Shown: positions 25,301 to 40,300, numbered from the stretch's first letter. The stretch: 64,000 nt of DNA from Sipunculus nudus (GCA_026874595.1 CM049315.1:76150401-76214400), one strand, 5' to 3'. Program-made: numbers and translations. The notes: a model not told the origin generated them from the letters alone.

Positions 25301-28300
25301 CATCCTGTGGCACTAGCCAATTGACTTGATCATTAACTTTGTCCCCTGCATGCCTTCTTGAGACAAAAGAGGCCAATATCTAGCCTCCAGTTATTCATTC
25401 ACCAAAGGAGATAAGCTTGCATCTTATGGTGTTCAGGGCAAGTTATTTAGTTTAGCTTTTTTTAATTAAAGGTTTAGCTCAGGGATAAGCAGTATAGCAA
25501 GTTCTGCTTAGTGCTAATTTATTCCATATTCAGACAGATGTTATGACATTTTGGAGAGTACCGTAAATTCTGTTTTTATGGCTGCATGTCTATTTATATA
25601 TGCACCCTGAGTTTGTGAGGTCCCTTTTAGGAGGTCCCACTAAGGATCAAATACTCAAAACCCCCCTTAAAGGCCGCATCCCGACTCTGTCCCTTGCGTA
25701 AGTGTTGGGATAATCAGCTGCACTTTGCAAATAAATCATGACATTATTGCTTCAATGAAGAAGGAAATAGTATTGATTATAAAGCTTATAAATGTTGCCA
25801 GATTACATATATTAACAAGGCCTACAGGCCTAATGCGAACCTGTGCAAAGTTTAGGAGTATGAATGGAGGTTTATTTTTAAAATTTAATATTGATCCTAT
25901 AAGTCCTGCATATCTACCTTAGTCATAATGATTTCAGCAAAATGGACGTTTCCGACCTGCAAGTTTCAGACTAGGACATTTTAAAACCAGAATATGGGTA
26001 GTCAACAAGCGACTATGTGTATCCACAGAAATCAGAGTGGGACGGGTGAAGTGAGGCATGGATTAAGTGGCAAGGGGAATAGAGTGAGGTGTGTTGCATA
26101 TTAGCATGGATGTCTGCAGCGTAAACGTGAATGTAGGTGGTGGCACCTGTCATAAAATTGAGAAAATTGTCCAGGATGTATAAACCTGCAAAATTTCAGG
26201 TGGATAAGTCAAACCACTGCTGAGATATGAGTGATTTTATCCCAAGGCAGATGAGCAGATGGACGATGTGCATAAATGGTTGCAGGTGGCGCCACCAGTT
26301 TTGCCTATGATGAAGAGCTATGTGAGATCTATACACAAGCAAAATTTTGGCCCAATTGGTCAAACGGTTCCTGAGATATGAGCTTGGATGTCTGCAGAAT
26401 AAACCGGAATGTAGATGGTGCCACCTGTCATAAAATCGAGAAAGCTGTCCAGGATGTATAAACCTGCAAAATGTCAGGAGGATAAGTCTAACCACTTCTG
26501 AGATATAAGTGATTTTATCCCAAGGCAGATGAACAGACGGATGCTGTGCATAAATGGTTGCAGGTGGCGCCACCAGTTTTGCCTATGATGAAGAGCTATG
26601 TGACATCTATACACATGCAAAATTTTGGCCCAATTGGTCAAACGGTTCCCAGTATATGAGCTTGGATGTCTGCAGAGTAAACTGGAATGTAGGTGGCACC
26701 ACCTGTCATAAAATCAAGAGAACTGTCCAGGATGTATAAACCTGCAAAATTTCAGGTGGAAAAGTCAAACCACTTCTGAGATATAAGTGATTTTATCCCA
26801 AGGCAGATGAACAGATGGATGCTGTGCATAAATGGTTGCAGGTGGCGCCACCAGTTTTGCCTATGATGAAGAGCTATGTGACATCTATACACATGCAAAA
26901 TTTTGGCCCAATAAACGGTTCCCGAGATATGAGCTTGGATGTCTGCAGAGTAAACCGGAATGTAGGTGGCACCACCTGTCATAAAATCAAGAGAGCTGTC
27001 CAGGATGTATGAACCTGCAAAATTTCAGGTGGAAAAGTCAAACCACTTCTGAGATATAAGTGATTTTATCCCAAGGCAGATGAACAGATGGATGCTGTGC
27101 ATAAATGGTTGCAGGTGGCGCCACCAGTTTTGCCTATGATGAAGAGCTATGTGACATCTATACACATGCAAAATTTTGGCCCAATTAGTCAAACGGTTCC
27201 CGAGATATGAGCTTGGATGTCTGCAGAGTAAACCGGAATGTAGGTGGCACCACCTGTCATAAAATCAAGAGAGCTGTCCAGGATGTATAAACCTGCAAAA
27301 TTTCAGGTGGAAAAGTCAAACCACTTCTGAGATATAAGTGATTTTATCCCAAGGCAGATGAACAGATGGATGCTGTGCATAAATGGTTGCAGGTGGCGCC
27401 ACCAGTTTTGCATATGATGTAGAGCTATGTGACATCTATACACATGCAAAATTTTGGCCCAATCGGTCAAACAGTTCCTGAGATATGAGCTTGGGTGTCT
27501 GCAGAGTAAACATGAATGTAGGTGGCGCCACCTGTCATAAAATCAAGAAAACTGTCAAGGATGTATAAACCTGCAAAATTTCAGGTGGAAAAGTCAAACC
27601 ACTTCTGAGATATGAGTGATATTATTCCAAGGCAGATGAACAGATGGATGCTGTGCAAAAATGGTTGCAGGTGGCGCCACCATTTTTAGTGTATGTTATA
27701 AAGCTATCAAAGCGCTACATTTGTGCAAAATTTTTAGCCTGATCAGTCAAACGGTTCCTGAGATATGTGGGTTTATGTGTTGAAACAGACGCACAAATGA
27801 ACGCTGGGCAGCAAGGAAAGGTCAGAGGTCAACCAAAAATGAGGGCACAGCAGTTCACATGTGACCGATCATAATTCCGAATTTTAAAAAATTCTGCCCA
27901 GTGGTTATGGAGGAGTTCTCCGGAAACCTATGTGGCGATGGCGGCAGCGTTGGCATCCGACTGAAAACATAGTATCCGCAAGACTCTGTTTTGGTGGATA
28001 CAATGATTGTAGCTGGCACCACCAGTCTTATATACAATGAAGAGATATATAAATATGCCCAATGTCAGACTGATATGTCAAACCCCTCCTGCAGGGTTGG
28101 CAAGTTTTAGGCATGAAGGTTTTAACCATAGGTTATAACCTGGTTAAAACCGCCCCGCCTAAAACAGGTTTTAGGCAAGTTTTAGGCACCAAAAGTGCCC
28201 AAAACCTATATTTGTTTACATTTTTTACTTAAAGATCTGTAAAACTACCATACTGGCTGGGGTGAAGCAGTCACAAGGCTTTGCTGGGCTTCTGGAAGCT

Positions 28301-31300
28301 ATCAAGTATTAGAAATGCATGATTTCCTGTTGGCTGGTACCATGCAGTCTTCAAAGAGCCTGTATAGGTGTCTGAACATGAGACCATGTTTGTGTGGCAC
28401 ATAGTTTTATTGGCCAAGGTAATGACATTATCAGGACCTTTTGGGTTTCCTGATGAGTGCCCACCTACCTTGAATGATGTAATACAGCCTCCAGTTTGCC
28501 CTTGTAAGACAGTGTATCACTATCAGAGGGGAGGACTACTTGATTTGACAAGTTAATTACAATTTATCAGGGTGATGGGGTCATAAGACCCAATGGTCAT
28601 AAGTCCTACTACTGTGTCCTAGTAGATGTTCATGTCAACTTTCATACATGACTAGGAGGATGCAATCAAAGCCCTTGCCCTGAAGACTGTTCTTGAGCAA
28701 ACATTTTACTGAGTGATGCAGTCAGTGCCCCTCAGGCCTTCAGGTTTAACACAGCCCCTGAGTAATTATGAATATTCTGTGGTTTGCAACATATTCATTG
28801 CAAAATATTTTCACATTTTCAGTTTTATACTAATTATAGTGTTTAATGAGGGTTCCATTTTTACAATTTCATCATACAATTAACAGAGTATATCCATCAT
28901 TATATAGAAGATAAGTATGTGCACAAAATCTTAAAATTTGACAAGGGATGACCTAGCTAAGGGAATAAACAAATAGTGGAAATTCTTGTTCATTATCAGA
29001 TATTATCATATTTTTAGTTTTATGGCTAGCATAAAAGATATGTTATAATTTATAAATCCAATCCAATGCTTTTTGCCATTGAAGCTACAGGCATACAAAA
29101 TAAACATGTTATGTTAGTGAAGCTACAGTATAAAGAACTATTCATCAGTGTAAATGGAACAACATTTTAAATCCAGGAAAACTTCTTTTCCATTTATCAC
29201 AAAATTTAATCCCTTGTGATCAAAAAGCCAATAAAAGTATCTGGTTATAAGCTTAAAGTAAGAGCATTTTTTTATAAATTGGCAGTAATGGAGGTAGGAG
29301 AGTCGGAGAACTGTGTTCATAAGGAAATCCCTGAAGTAGTGTTGAATTCATTTGTTGCTTTTTTTTGTGTCATGGTTTAATTTGTTTAGTTTGAATAAAA
29401 TGATCCTCAATTATAATTTGTTGAGCATATTTCTTTAATGCATTTAGATGTTTAACAATAAAACATAGTTAAACTAAAAGTCATAGGTAAGGGTAAATAA
29501 GGTTTTAGGCAGTTAAAGGCAGTTTTAGGCAGGTTATAACCTATTTTAGGCAGTTAAAGGCATGTTTTAGGCTCTGCCCTGCCGAAAACAGGTTTTGGGC
29601 AGCCTAAAACCCAACCCTGCCCTCCTGTGAAACAAGCAGGGACGTACACTGTGCAAAATAATTGTAGGTGGCGCCACCAGTCTTGTACATTATAAAGCTA
29701 CCCAATATGTATAAACATGCCCAATTTTTGGCTGATGTATCAAATTCCTCTGTAGAAATAAGCAGGCACATACACTGCAAAGGTCAATGTAGGTGGCACC
29801 ACCTGTCTTGTAAATGAGAATACCATCAAAAATGCATAGACAGGTCAAAATATCAGTCCAATACATCAAACTTCCCCACAGTTTGATGCACTGGGCTGAC
29901 AAGGCTAAGGTGAGTAAGGCAGTTGCCCCCGAGTGACCTGTGACAAAATGCTGCCTCAAGCTACTGCACTGAGTGAACTCTTGACCTGCACCTGGCTAGA
30001 CTGAGTGAACTTTTGACCTGTACCTAGCTGCACTGAGTGAACTCTTGACCTGTTGCATAATCTGACACAGTTTGTCAAGGCTATAAATAGATTCGGGCTG
30101 AACTTTGGTGCCAAATATGATGCAGTGAGCAGTCTGCCAAAGCTATAAATAGAATGCAACTACTGCACTGAGTGAACTCTTGACCTATACCTGGCTGCAC
30201 TTCTTCCAATCCTGGCACTGTGCCAAAACTATTTTTAGAGCTGACATTATCTTAGCTAATGGCCAACATCAAGGCTTTGGCAATCTGCCAATGGTAAACC
30301 AAGCGCTGCCATCTGTACACAAAAGTGGTCCCTACTTGAAATAACTTTGAAATTTATTTTCCAAATACAAAATGCTTTTCAGCTGACTTTTTTAAAAAAA
30401 AGAAATCAGGAATATATGTAAAATTATTACGGATGCATACTGAATGCAAAATTAAAATACAGATATATCTTATTGATGGCAAATTCTTGAATTAAGCTGA
30501 GTACGGATACCAATAATTTATAATCCAAGAACAGTTGTCTTTATATAGCCACAGAGAGAAGAATATCCATATTTGTAACATTACCTGGTATGATAAATAA
30601 CTTAAACCATAAATCTAAGTTTTTAAAAGCTTTTAAAAAAACTTTTTTGTCAATATTAACTACAGATAACCTGAAATCTAAATGTCTAGTGGCATGATGT
30701 AATAGATGCTGATAAACTGGTGCCAGGCTGGATGTAACAGCATAACACAGCTAACAAATATGGTAAAATGACTCAATTCAATCTCCATAATTACTCCAAA
30801 AATCATTCATGTGGAACCATTAAGGACATTTATTATAAGAATCATTGTAGGGATTATTCTTGTAAAATATTTAACAAACTGGCTTCAGTAGCATCAGTCG
30901 AAAAACGTTTCGCAGGTTTATAACTCATTTAGGAAGATACAGCAAACTGGCTTAGTTCAGCTTCCTGTAACTCAGCCAAAAAGCACTGAACCAAAACCAT
31001 TTGAACAAACTTGAATAATCATCATCTGAGGATAATTAATGTGTGAGATTTAAGAATTTGGCCCAGTGGTTTTTGAGAAGAAGATCTTTGTAGCCAATGA
31101 GCTAAAATGGGCTGTTATGGCATGACTAAATTCAGCTTCCCATAACTTAGCCAAAAGTCACTGAAAAGTGACCATTTGAACAAATTTCAGAAAGCACTAC
31201 CCTAGGATTATTTCTGTGCGATATTATACAATTTTGCCATATAGTTTCAGAAAAGAAGTTTTTTGTAGCCCTTAGTGTGATACAGGCACTGATGACCCCG

Positions 31301-34300
31301 TACAAAAAAGCCGATGCAGGTGGCGCCACCAATACCTCAATTTTAAATATGACCTATGTGACCAACATTGGCATAAAATTTGGTGATGATAGCTCCAGCC
31401 GTTTCTGAGATTTAAATTTTAATATGCTTTCTTGCACAGTTAACAAAGTTCAACCTCCTGTAACTCGGCCAAAAATCTCCGAACTGGAACCATTGGAACA
31501 AACTTGAGAAAGATTGTTCCAGGGATCATTTCTGTAAAATATTGGACAATTTGGCTGGACAGTTTCGGAGAAGAAGATTTTTAAACCTTTTTTAGCTTTT
31601 TCCCTGTAAAATCTATGAAAATGCAGTTAGAAAAAAAATAAACAAAATCCGATATAGTTTTTTGGATGACTGATTATTTGCAAAAAAAATTGTGATGCTA
31701 GCTCCTGCCGTTTTTGAGATAGCTATGGTTAATGTACAGACAACGCACAACGCACGACACACGACGCCGCACCATCAAATTAGCTCACAGGTTCGCTAAA
31801 AATATTTAACTCTTGAGATAGTGACAAAATATCTGTATGTTAAAAATGATTTTGACAATCAGGCATTTAACATTTGTCGAAAGATTGCTGGAGGACTGTT
31901 AATTGGTTTGCACTGTGATTACGCAAAACCCTTCTTTGCATGTAAAAGTCAAAGACCATTGTATGAACACTGAATGAATATTTATATATACATTTATGGA
32001 AGAAAAAAAGGCTTGAATACTCTACACTATTAGACAGGGTTACATAGCAGCATTCACTGATTCAGTGACTGACAGATAGTTATTTAAGATTGCTGAAACT
32101 CTCAGATTTTCAACTTGCACTAACATAATCACCCTTCGTTATATACTGAACATTCTCAATTAATTCGGAATGTTTTATTTTGTAAATGCTTTTTATTCTT
32201 AAACCTTAATTATTTTCTTTACTATATAATTTCGAATGAACAAAACTTGGTGATCAGCTGTCAGGTAGCTAGTTTCATGTTGGCCCCAAACCATTCTAGT
32301 GGGACTGACAATTGTATCAATACTCAAGGTCAAGGTGTGTTTTGATCCAGCATATTAATTAATCATCAAAGGATTGGCTTGGGAGTCTTGCACCCCGGTG
32401 GTTTTCCTCTGTAATTTATTAAATATTATAAAAAATTATAAAAATTATAAAAATTTTGAAAGCTTCATTTCTAAAATTATTCTAATTTCACGACTGCCGT
32501 TGATGTTTTCTGCCGACGATGTTTAGGTGAAAGGCCTCTGTCTCTCACAGACACCGCAGTTTGTATCTGACTAGCATTCATACTTCATGACATCTTAGCA
32601 ATCAGCATCCATATCAAACTTGAGCTTGTTTGCAATTCAATTTTTTAAAGATACCAAGATGCATTTATCATAATATATAAAGTGCTCAATTGATCCAAAT
32701 GGGTGTCTGTGATTAAGCAAACTCGTGTACCATACCTGGTAAACACCTGCCCTGTGTGCCATTTACAGGGGATATTAGGCAATAAAGATAAAATTAATAA
32801 AGCAAATTCCATTGATATTTACCATGATTAATATTAATTGTTACTTCATATATATATATTTTTTGTCCAGGGAATCCATTAACACCCAAGCAATACACAC
32901 TTTTTGCAACTTATGTGTATGTCTGTGTGATTGAACAACAGTAACACAGTTGGAATGATTATCTTAGTTCAGGTTGATCGAGCATGGTTAGCTTTAGGAT
33001 GGGTGACAAAAAGTGCCCGACCCAGTGTACAGGAGCTAAAACTATTTCTGATTGTAAACATTTCAACGCAATTTTACTTTCCCATATTTTTTTAAGTAAT
33101 AATGCAAATCAAAGTTGTCTGAAAGTAGGCAGTTATTTTTTATAAAGGCTTCTTCTATTTCACATACAGCTGCTTGTCCCTCTGTCTGGTGATATTAATT
33201 GCTACCTGGTGGGTGAACTTGAAACAACTGGTACTAACATGAGTGACTGTCTTATGTCAAGTGATTGTACCTAGTCTACATGTAAAGTAGTAATCATTTT
33301 GTAAAATGACTGAGCTCAGTTTGATCAATCATTTGTGGACTCCAAATAATCCATGTTACATTAGGAAGCCCATTTGTAGGAAATACTATTAAGCTAAAAA
33401 AAACAAAACCTTAAATGCCCATATTACCATGACTAGCACTCAATCCATATGAGCGCTCGAGTGTCAGAGTGGCTCGCCATCTCTATGGAAGGTTATCCCA
33501 CTGGCTGCCCCTAAAATCTCGACAAATGTAAATTAAGCAGGAAGATAATTTTCAAATATCCTCCATTATCTCCAACTTTGAGAAAATTTATTACTTTAAA
33601 GTGGTCGCCAAATTGGAATAAAGACAGTATATAAGGTAGATATTTTTAACTTCTTGTGTTATCGCCCATCAATGAACAACACTGACAGTCCATGCGTCAG
33701 CAAAATATATTTACTCATTTTTACTGTTTTATTTTGGAATTTCAAGATTGTAATTATTTATTTTTTTCCGACTTAGTTGAGAATGTACAGTAAGAATAAA
33801 ACTTTAAATGTAAAATCTTGAAATGTCTATCATACTCAAGATATATAACTTGTCATAAGCATCTCCTTAATTGTAACCAAATAATACGTTTAAAACACCC
33901 TTGCTGTACCATACATTGGCCCGTTTTGTTGGGCATGGTCAATTAAAATTGAAATAGGTGCCTATTTTAAAATCATTTGCAGTATTATTTAGCAATGTTA
34001 ATTTGTTTAGAAACTAAAATGAATAAAAAGCTGATATTATAAAGAATCTAAACATGGCTGAAGATTGTTTTTTAAACAAGTTTTAGTGCCGTCATGTGCT
34101 GAAACGCCCTGGTGTTCTGTTAAGAATGTTATGAACAGCCATACACGTTGGGCGGTAAAATCAGATCAGCCAATGTCAGCCTGCCTTGCATGAGCGGTAG
34201 GTCAACAAATGACTGAAACACAGGAAAGTTGACGACTTCGACTGGCCACTTTGGCTCCTGCAAAAAATCACTTGGTTTATGCTTCATGTTTCCCGTACAT

Positions 34301-37300
34301 GCATATCTCGACAAGATAATTTGATATTTAATTTGGTTTCTGTGTTGTCATATTATATCTGTGGGAGAAATCCTAAAATCCACAGTGCTAGTCTGTCACA
34401 TGACTCACCTGAGGTACCTGAAGAACCCTTCACGATAGTGAGATGGTAACCTTCTCCAAAGGTAGTCTTCAGAAACAGAGGTGACCCACAGCACCTCAGC
34501 ATGCCATGAGAAATGATGGCAATGCGGTCTCCCAGGATGTCTGCTTCATCCATGTGATGTGTTGACAACATGATAGTTCTACCTGTTAATTACATACATA
34601 AGAGTCAATCAAGGAAGGAGCATTAGATTTTTTCAACTCTGTCTGGTTGGGTACTGAATATTACACACTGCTATCAGAAAGAATGAGCATGCAGGACTTT
34701 CAATGGGAAGAAAATTTAAAGAGTCTGAGATGCTCAGGCCAAATGTTGGAGAGTCCTGGAGCACCAAAAGGGGAGACAATGTGTGAAATGAAAGTTTTGT
34801 TTATATTTTATGTCATTATATGATTAGAAATTACTAGTATGTCTTTATATAATTATTTGTTAACAGTGAAATGTTAGGGTCAGTATTTGTGCAGTGTTTA
34901 CACAGCTGACTGGTTTGTTTGAGCCAATGATCAGTGGCTGGTACAAGGGCAATCTTTGATCCCCTTGGTCCTGTAGCTAGACATTTGCATGTCCCATCAG
35001 ACCCTTGGGCTGCTGTGCTTTTGTCATGTTTACATACGGTACTTGCTCGTGTGTATGACAACAAATTTTATCCTAAAAATATTTGGCAAAGAAGGGGGGC
35101 CGTCCTATACACGGGTACAAGTTTTCAGCAATCTCAGGGCCGCCAAGGATAATTTATGGCAATCAGTATTTTTACGTTGGTTGAACTGGATGCCGTGAAT
35201 TTCATTGATCATGTCTGTATGGTGGTAATATACACTCAATATAGAACATTACACTGCTTTTTTTTTGTTTGAATTTATCATTTATACATCAGATTTACAA
35301 GTGCACATAGTTAAATAATTGATAAGAAAAGGTCTGCCCTTGCCGCATTGACACAGAGATTTTAATGGAAACAATATATGAAAGCCCTTCTGACAGTAGA
35401 GCCAGTGATTTTCTGCTATCGCTGACGGAATCGCGGAACTGACAGACTGAAACTGAAATCCCAATCCTGAAAATATATGTTTTAATGTATTTTTGACAAA
35501 AATATCTTGGCAATTCATTTGAAATTTCCGCAGGATATAAATATGATGAAATTCCTCACAATTTAAAAATGAAACCCCAGATTTGGTGTGTATATCCTCC
35601 TGGGAAATGATCTATTAAATAGTAACAGAATGAAAACCCTGGTTTCTACAAGGTAGCATTAAACTTGCACACAGTTAAATGTCATAAAATAACGTAGTTC
35701 AAGACAGTCCTACTAGTTCATAACCTAATTACGTTTTTCCTTCCTCACTGGTTCAACGGAATAAATCTGAACCTGACCAACGTCATTTACGCAAATGTGA
35801 TATATTTTGTGGGAAAACTTAGTGACTGTGACATGGTTGTGAACAGACCAAGAAAAAGTAATTTTTTGATAGTTTAAGATTAACATGGAATAATACATGA
35901 GGAAGCCTGGTTAAGCAGAGCATCATGGTAGTGTTGGTTTCGTGGGCTGTCACTTGTCTACCTTAAGCCACTTGTAGATGTTGATGCTGATATGCAGTGA
36001 GTGTTTGGGGTGATCTCCCTCAAATTTTATGCAGCAGACTGACATTTCTTTGAAATAAATTTTTAAAGAGGAAGGTGTCACTGCCCTGTAATGCACATTC
36101 TCTCGACATGTTAATTCTTAATGGGTGCCACCTCCTGGACATTTACCGACAATAATTTATTACCCAATTTTGGGCCCTAAAATTGACCCTCTGATGTCTC
36201 TAATGATATTAATTTGAATTGTAGTATAATACCCATCCTTTGATATATTTAATAAATTCCGTTTTGGTGTGCTCCATACCTTTCTATATTACTTTTCAGT
36301 TTTCACTTGCAGAACCATAAAAAAAATATACCACTGACCATTTTAAGAATAAACCAGGGACCTATGGGTCACGACGCTCAGCTGTTATATATGATAAAAA
36401 AATATTATTTAGAAATGAGGCACATGCTGGTTTTGTGTGGTAATAAATATAAGCTGTATTATAAGTTGTTGTTGTTTAGCTTATGTATGATTTTGCTTAT
36501 GTATGATTTTGATAGTACCTTTGGAGACAGGGAAGAGGATTGATTTCATTTATTTTATTAACAAATGGAGTACTATTGTCACACAGATTTTGACTTGGCC
36601 ATATAACTTATAAGCAGAACATATAATATAAGAGTTTAACTATTTATTAAAAAAAATTACAAATATTGTCCCAAATATAATTTTTATAAAAAATAATAAG
36701 AGAATCATATGATTTTTTTAAATGAAATATAACTGATATGATTATTAAAATAATATTCATGAATACATTTTGAAAGTATTTGCACGAGTATTCATATACT
36801 TTCATTTTTACCTGAATTCCTATTCTTTATGCAAGAAATTTTATAATGGAGTACATAATCATATTCGTATTTAAATACAATTACAAAGTATTCGCACCAT
36901 GTCTGGTATTTATTCAGTTTCACCAACCAATGATGTTGAGAATCCAGAATATACAAAATTCACACATTTAAATAATGATCATAAGTACCTGGTTTTATGG
37001 CTTTTATTTATATTAAAAAATAACTGTAAAAAATTCATTTTGGACTAATTTCACATCAATGTACACACTAGACACAGTAGGAATCTAGATTAATATTATC
37101 AACTGCAGCTTTGTCTATCATTAATTTCCTTCATATGATCCCTAATGATTAGTAATGAATAATATGAATCACTTCTTTATCATTAAAATTGAACTGAAAA
37201 ATGCCATAGGTGACTGCATGGTGTTATTTGGAATATGTGACATTCTACCCATCGATACAAGATTCTTATATCATCAGTAACTGCAAGTTAATTTCCTGTT

Positions 37301-40300
37301 ATTATAAACTAACAAATTCCTGTTCTATTTTTCTTTAATTTGTTATTAAAAACCAATAAAAATTTATTAATTTATTGTTTATTGTTATGTTGTTGGTTAA
37401 AACTACTAGATGAGTTGGGTTGGACACCTGGATCAACTGTGGCTGGCCATAAGCTGCCTGGATTCCTGTATGCCTCGCCTCAAGCGTGCATAATTTGATG
37501 AAAGGTCAACAAGGTCAACATACAGGTGACTCAAGAGGGGCTGGAGAGAGCCAAAGTCTGACAGGGTCTCATAAAAAACATTAATAAAAGCTACACTCTT
37601 TGGCCAATTTCTTTCAGCTTTCTAAACTAAAAAGCTGAAATCCTGATGTGTGCATGATATGAAAATTATATCAACAGTGCTCACAGGACACAAACGTGCC
37701 ATGGTCACAGTTGGGCAAAATTTAAGGTACTAATTTTATATTTATACTAATAACTTATAAAATTTGAAAAATTCAGAACTAATTTTGGGTATTCAATTGA
37801 ATCTTGATTAAATAATGTTACATCCCTGACAAAAAAATCTCTAGCTTCAGCAATGTCCTTGTTAAGGGAGTAAATATATTTCTTGATTTTTTACAAAGTG
37901 CATTATGTTTGGGCCCATAAATTAAAACAATTACGCAATACTGACATCATTCTGGCATGTGCATAGAGAATGAAAAATATGTATATTATTTATGATTAAA
38001 GTCAGATCAGTGGTTTTGATATTAGGCAGTCTTGTAGTGTAACAATGGGTTTTTAATGGAAAAATGAAGTTTTTCATTAATATCTCGAAGGTGTTAAGTC
38101 CTGGTGACCAAATTCTTGGCATGGTAGGGGATTTTGGAGACATCTAACTGTATGCCGAATTTAAGGAACTAAGAGCTGAAGCTGGGGAGCTGAGCTCTTG
38201 CAAACTGCATAACACTAGCTTGATGTAAACAATATGTTACATGGTGCTTGAAAACTTATTAAAATCTACAGTTTTTGATCAACTGGTTTCAAATTTTTGG
38301 TGTTAACAGTTGAAATGCTAACAAAAACATGCTGTGAAAATTAAATCCACAGTACTTACAGGAAAAAAACGTGCCATGGTCAAAGTTGGGCAAAATTTAA
38401 GGTACCTATTTTTTATTTTTATTAATATTTTAGAAAATTTAAAAGATTTTCATCTAATTTTTGGTATACAATTTAATTTTGATTAATTAAAGTTATATTA
38501 CTGGAAAAATGGTCGATAGCTTTAACATTTTTTGTGTTAAGTGATCAAATATCTTTCCTGATTTTTTACAAAATGCATTATGTTTGGGCCCATAACTTTT
38601 TTAAATTAAATAATACAGACATAATTTCTGGCATGTACATAAGAACTATATAGAGGAATATTAATTGTAAATATGAGGAAAAACAGATGAGTGGTTTTGA
38701 TATTAGGCAGTCCTGAAGTGTGAAAATAGGTTTTTAATAAAAAATTGAGGTTTTTCCTTAATTTCTCAAAGGAACGAAGTTGCAAAGACCCAGTTTTCGG
38801 CTTGGTAGGAGATCTTGGGGACATCTAACATTATGCTGAATTTTGGATTCCTAGGTCTTACAGTTTCAAAACGTGCCACATCTACGGACGGACAGACGGA
38901 CGGACGGCCCGACGGACAGACGGACGGACGACGGACAATGGACCACGACTATAGCTCAGATGACTTATAGTCAGCTGAGCTAAAAATTAGAAAATCCCAT
39001 TTCAATCATCAGTTTTAAAGTGATCATTATGCTGACATAGTGATACTTAGTAGCTGGCATCTCCAACTCAAGATGCTATAAAACAATTTGAACCAAAATT
39101 TGAGGCTCAACATTGGAGGGGTGGTCTTATACACGCATGAATATGGTATTCATAAGATTTTTTTATCAAAAATATTTTTTTTCCAAAAATGTTTAGAAAA
39201 ATAAAAGATGCCTAATAAAAGTAAAATCAGAATACAGATATATCTTATTCATGGATTTAAGGACACATAAGTTGAATATAGACACAGATTATTTATGTTG
39301 CCTGCACATGCAGCTCTTCTTTATACCCACAGAGCTCAGTCTGTTGCTACAATAAACCTATTAGCTTTGTTTACCAAAGTATCTCACAGTCCTTTCATTG
39401 TTAAATATCCAATAACTGCTAAAATCATTTAAGTAAACTTAAACAAAGGTCACTTAATAATCATGTTTGTGCAGAGTTACAGAATTTGAAAAAAAAAAAA
39501 ACAGTTTTGCAGAAGAAGACTATTGCAGCCCTCAGTTTGAAATAGACTTAATTGGCCACAAGATCAACTTCAGCTTTCTATGACTCACCAAAAATCAATG
39601 AACTCCATATATTCTTATACAATGAGGGAACCCTACCCTAGGAAAATTCTTGTGAAAAAATTAAACCATTCTGCTTGACAGTTTCATCATGAAACATATT
39701 TAATGTAGAAGCTGGAAGCAGCTAAAATTATGAGGTTTTTGTCCAAAAAAAATTAGGACGACATAAGTGGCACCACAGAAACCTAAATTTCAAATATGAG
39801 TCATGTGACCAACATTTGCACAAAACTTGATGATGCTAGCTCCTGTCATTTCTGAGATTGTTTTGTTTGTATGCTTACTTGGCCAAATTACTAAATTAAA
39901 ATTCCTGTAACTTGTCCAAAATTCATTGATCCCATCTCTGGGATCATTTCTGTGAACCTTTAAACAATTTGTCTGAATGATTTTGAAGAAGAATATTTTC
40001 AAAGATTTTAAAGCTTTTTCTGTGTAAAATGTAAGTCAATGCAGGTGGCGCCACAAATAGCTCAATCCCACAACATTTGATATGTGACTGATTTTTGCAT
40101 AAAATTTAGGGGTACAAATCTTGCTGTTCCTGAGAACTTCTGGGTTAATGTACTGATGACTGATGACCTCGTACAATAAAAGTCAATGCAGGTGGCACCA
40201 CCAATACCACAATTTTGACTCATGCGACCAACATCTGTATAAAATTTGGTGATGATACATACAGCCATTTCTGAGATTTTAATTTTAGTATCCTTTTTTT

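Noticed and set aside
4823-27012. Repeated ~61-codon frames beginning [20 protein letters not shown] in many places
   Set aside because: They are echoes of the family-1 core unit. The same peptide appears wherever the unit does, stops and frames drift between copies, and nothing suggests translation.
25987-28004. Regularly spaced palindromic repeats resembling a CRISPR array
   Set aside because: The ~278-bp period, similar 'spacers' and animal intron context rule it out; it is a tandem core repeat of a mobile element.
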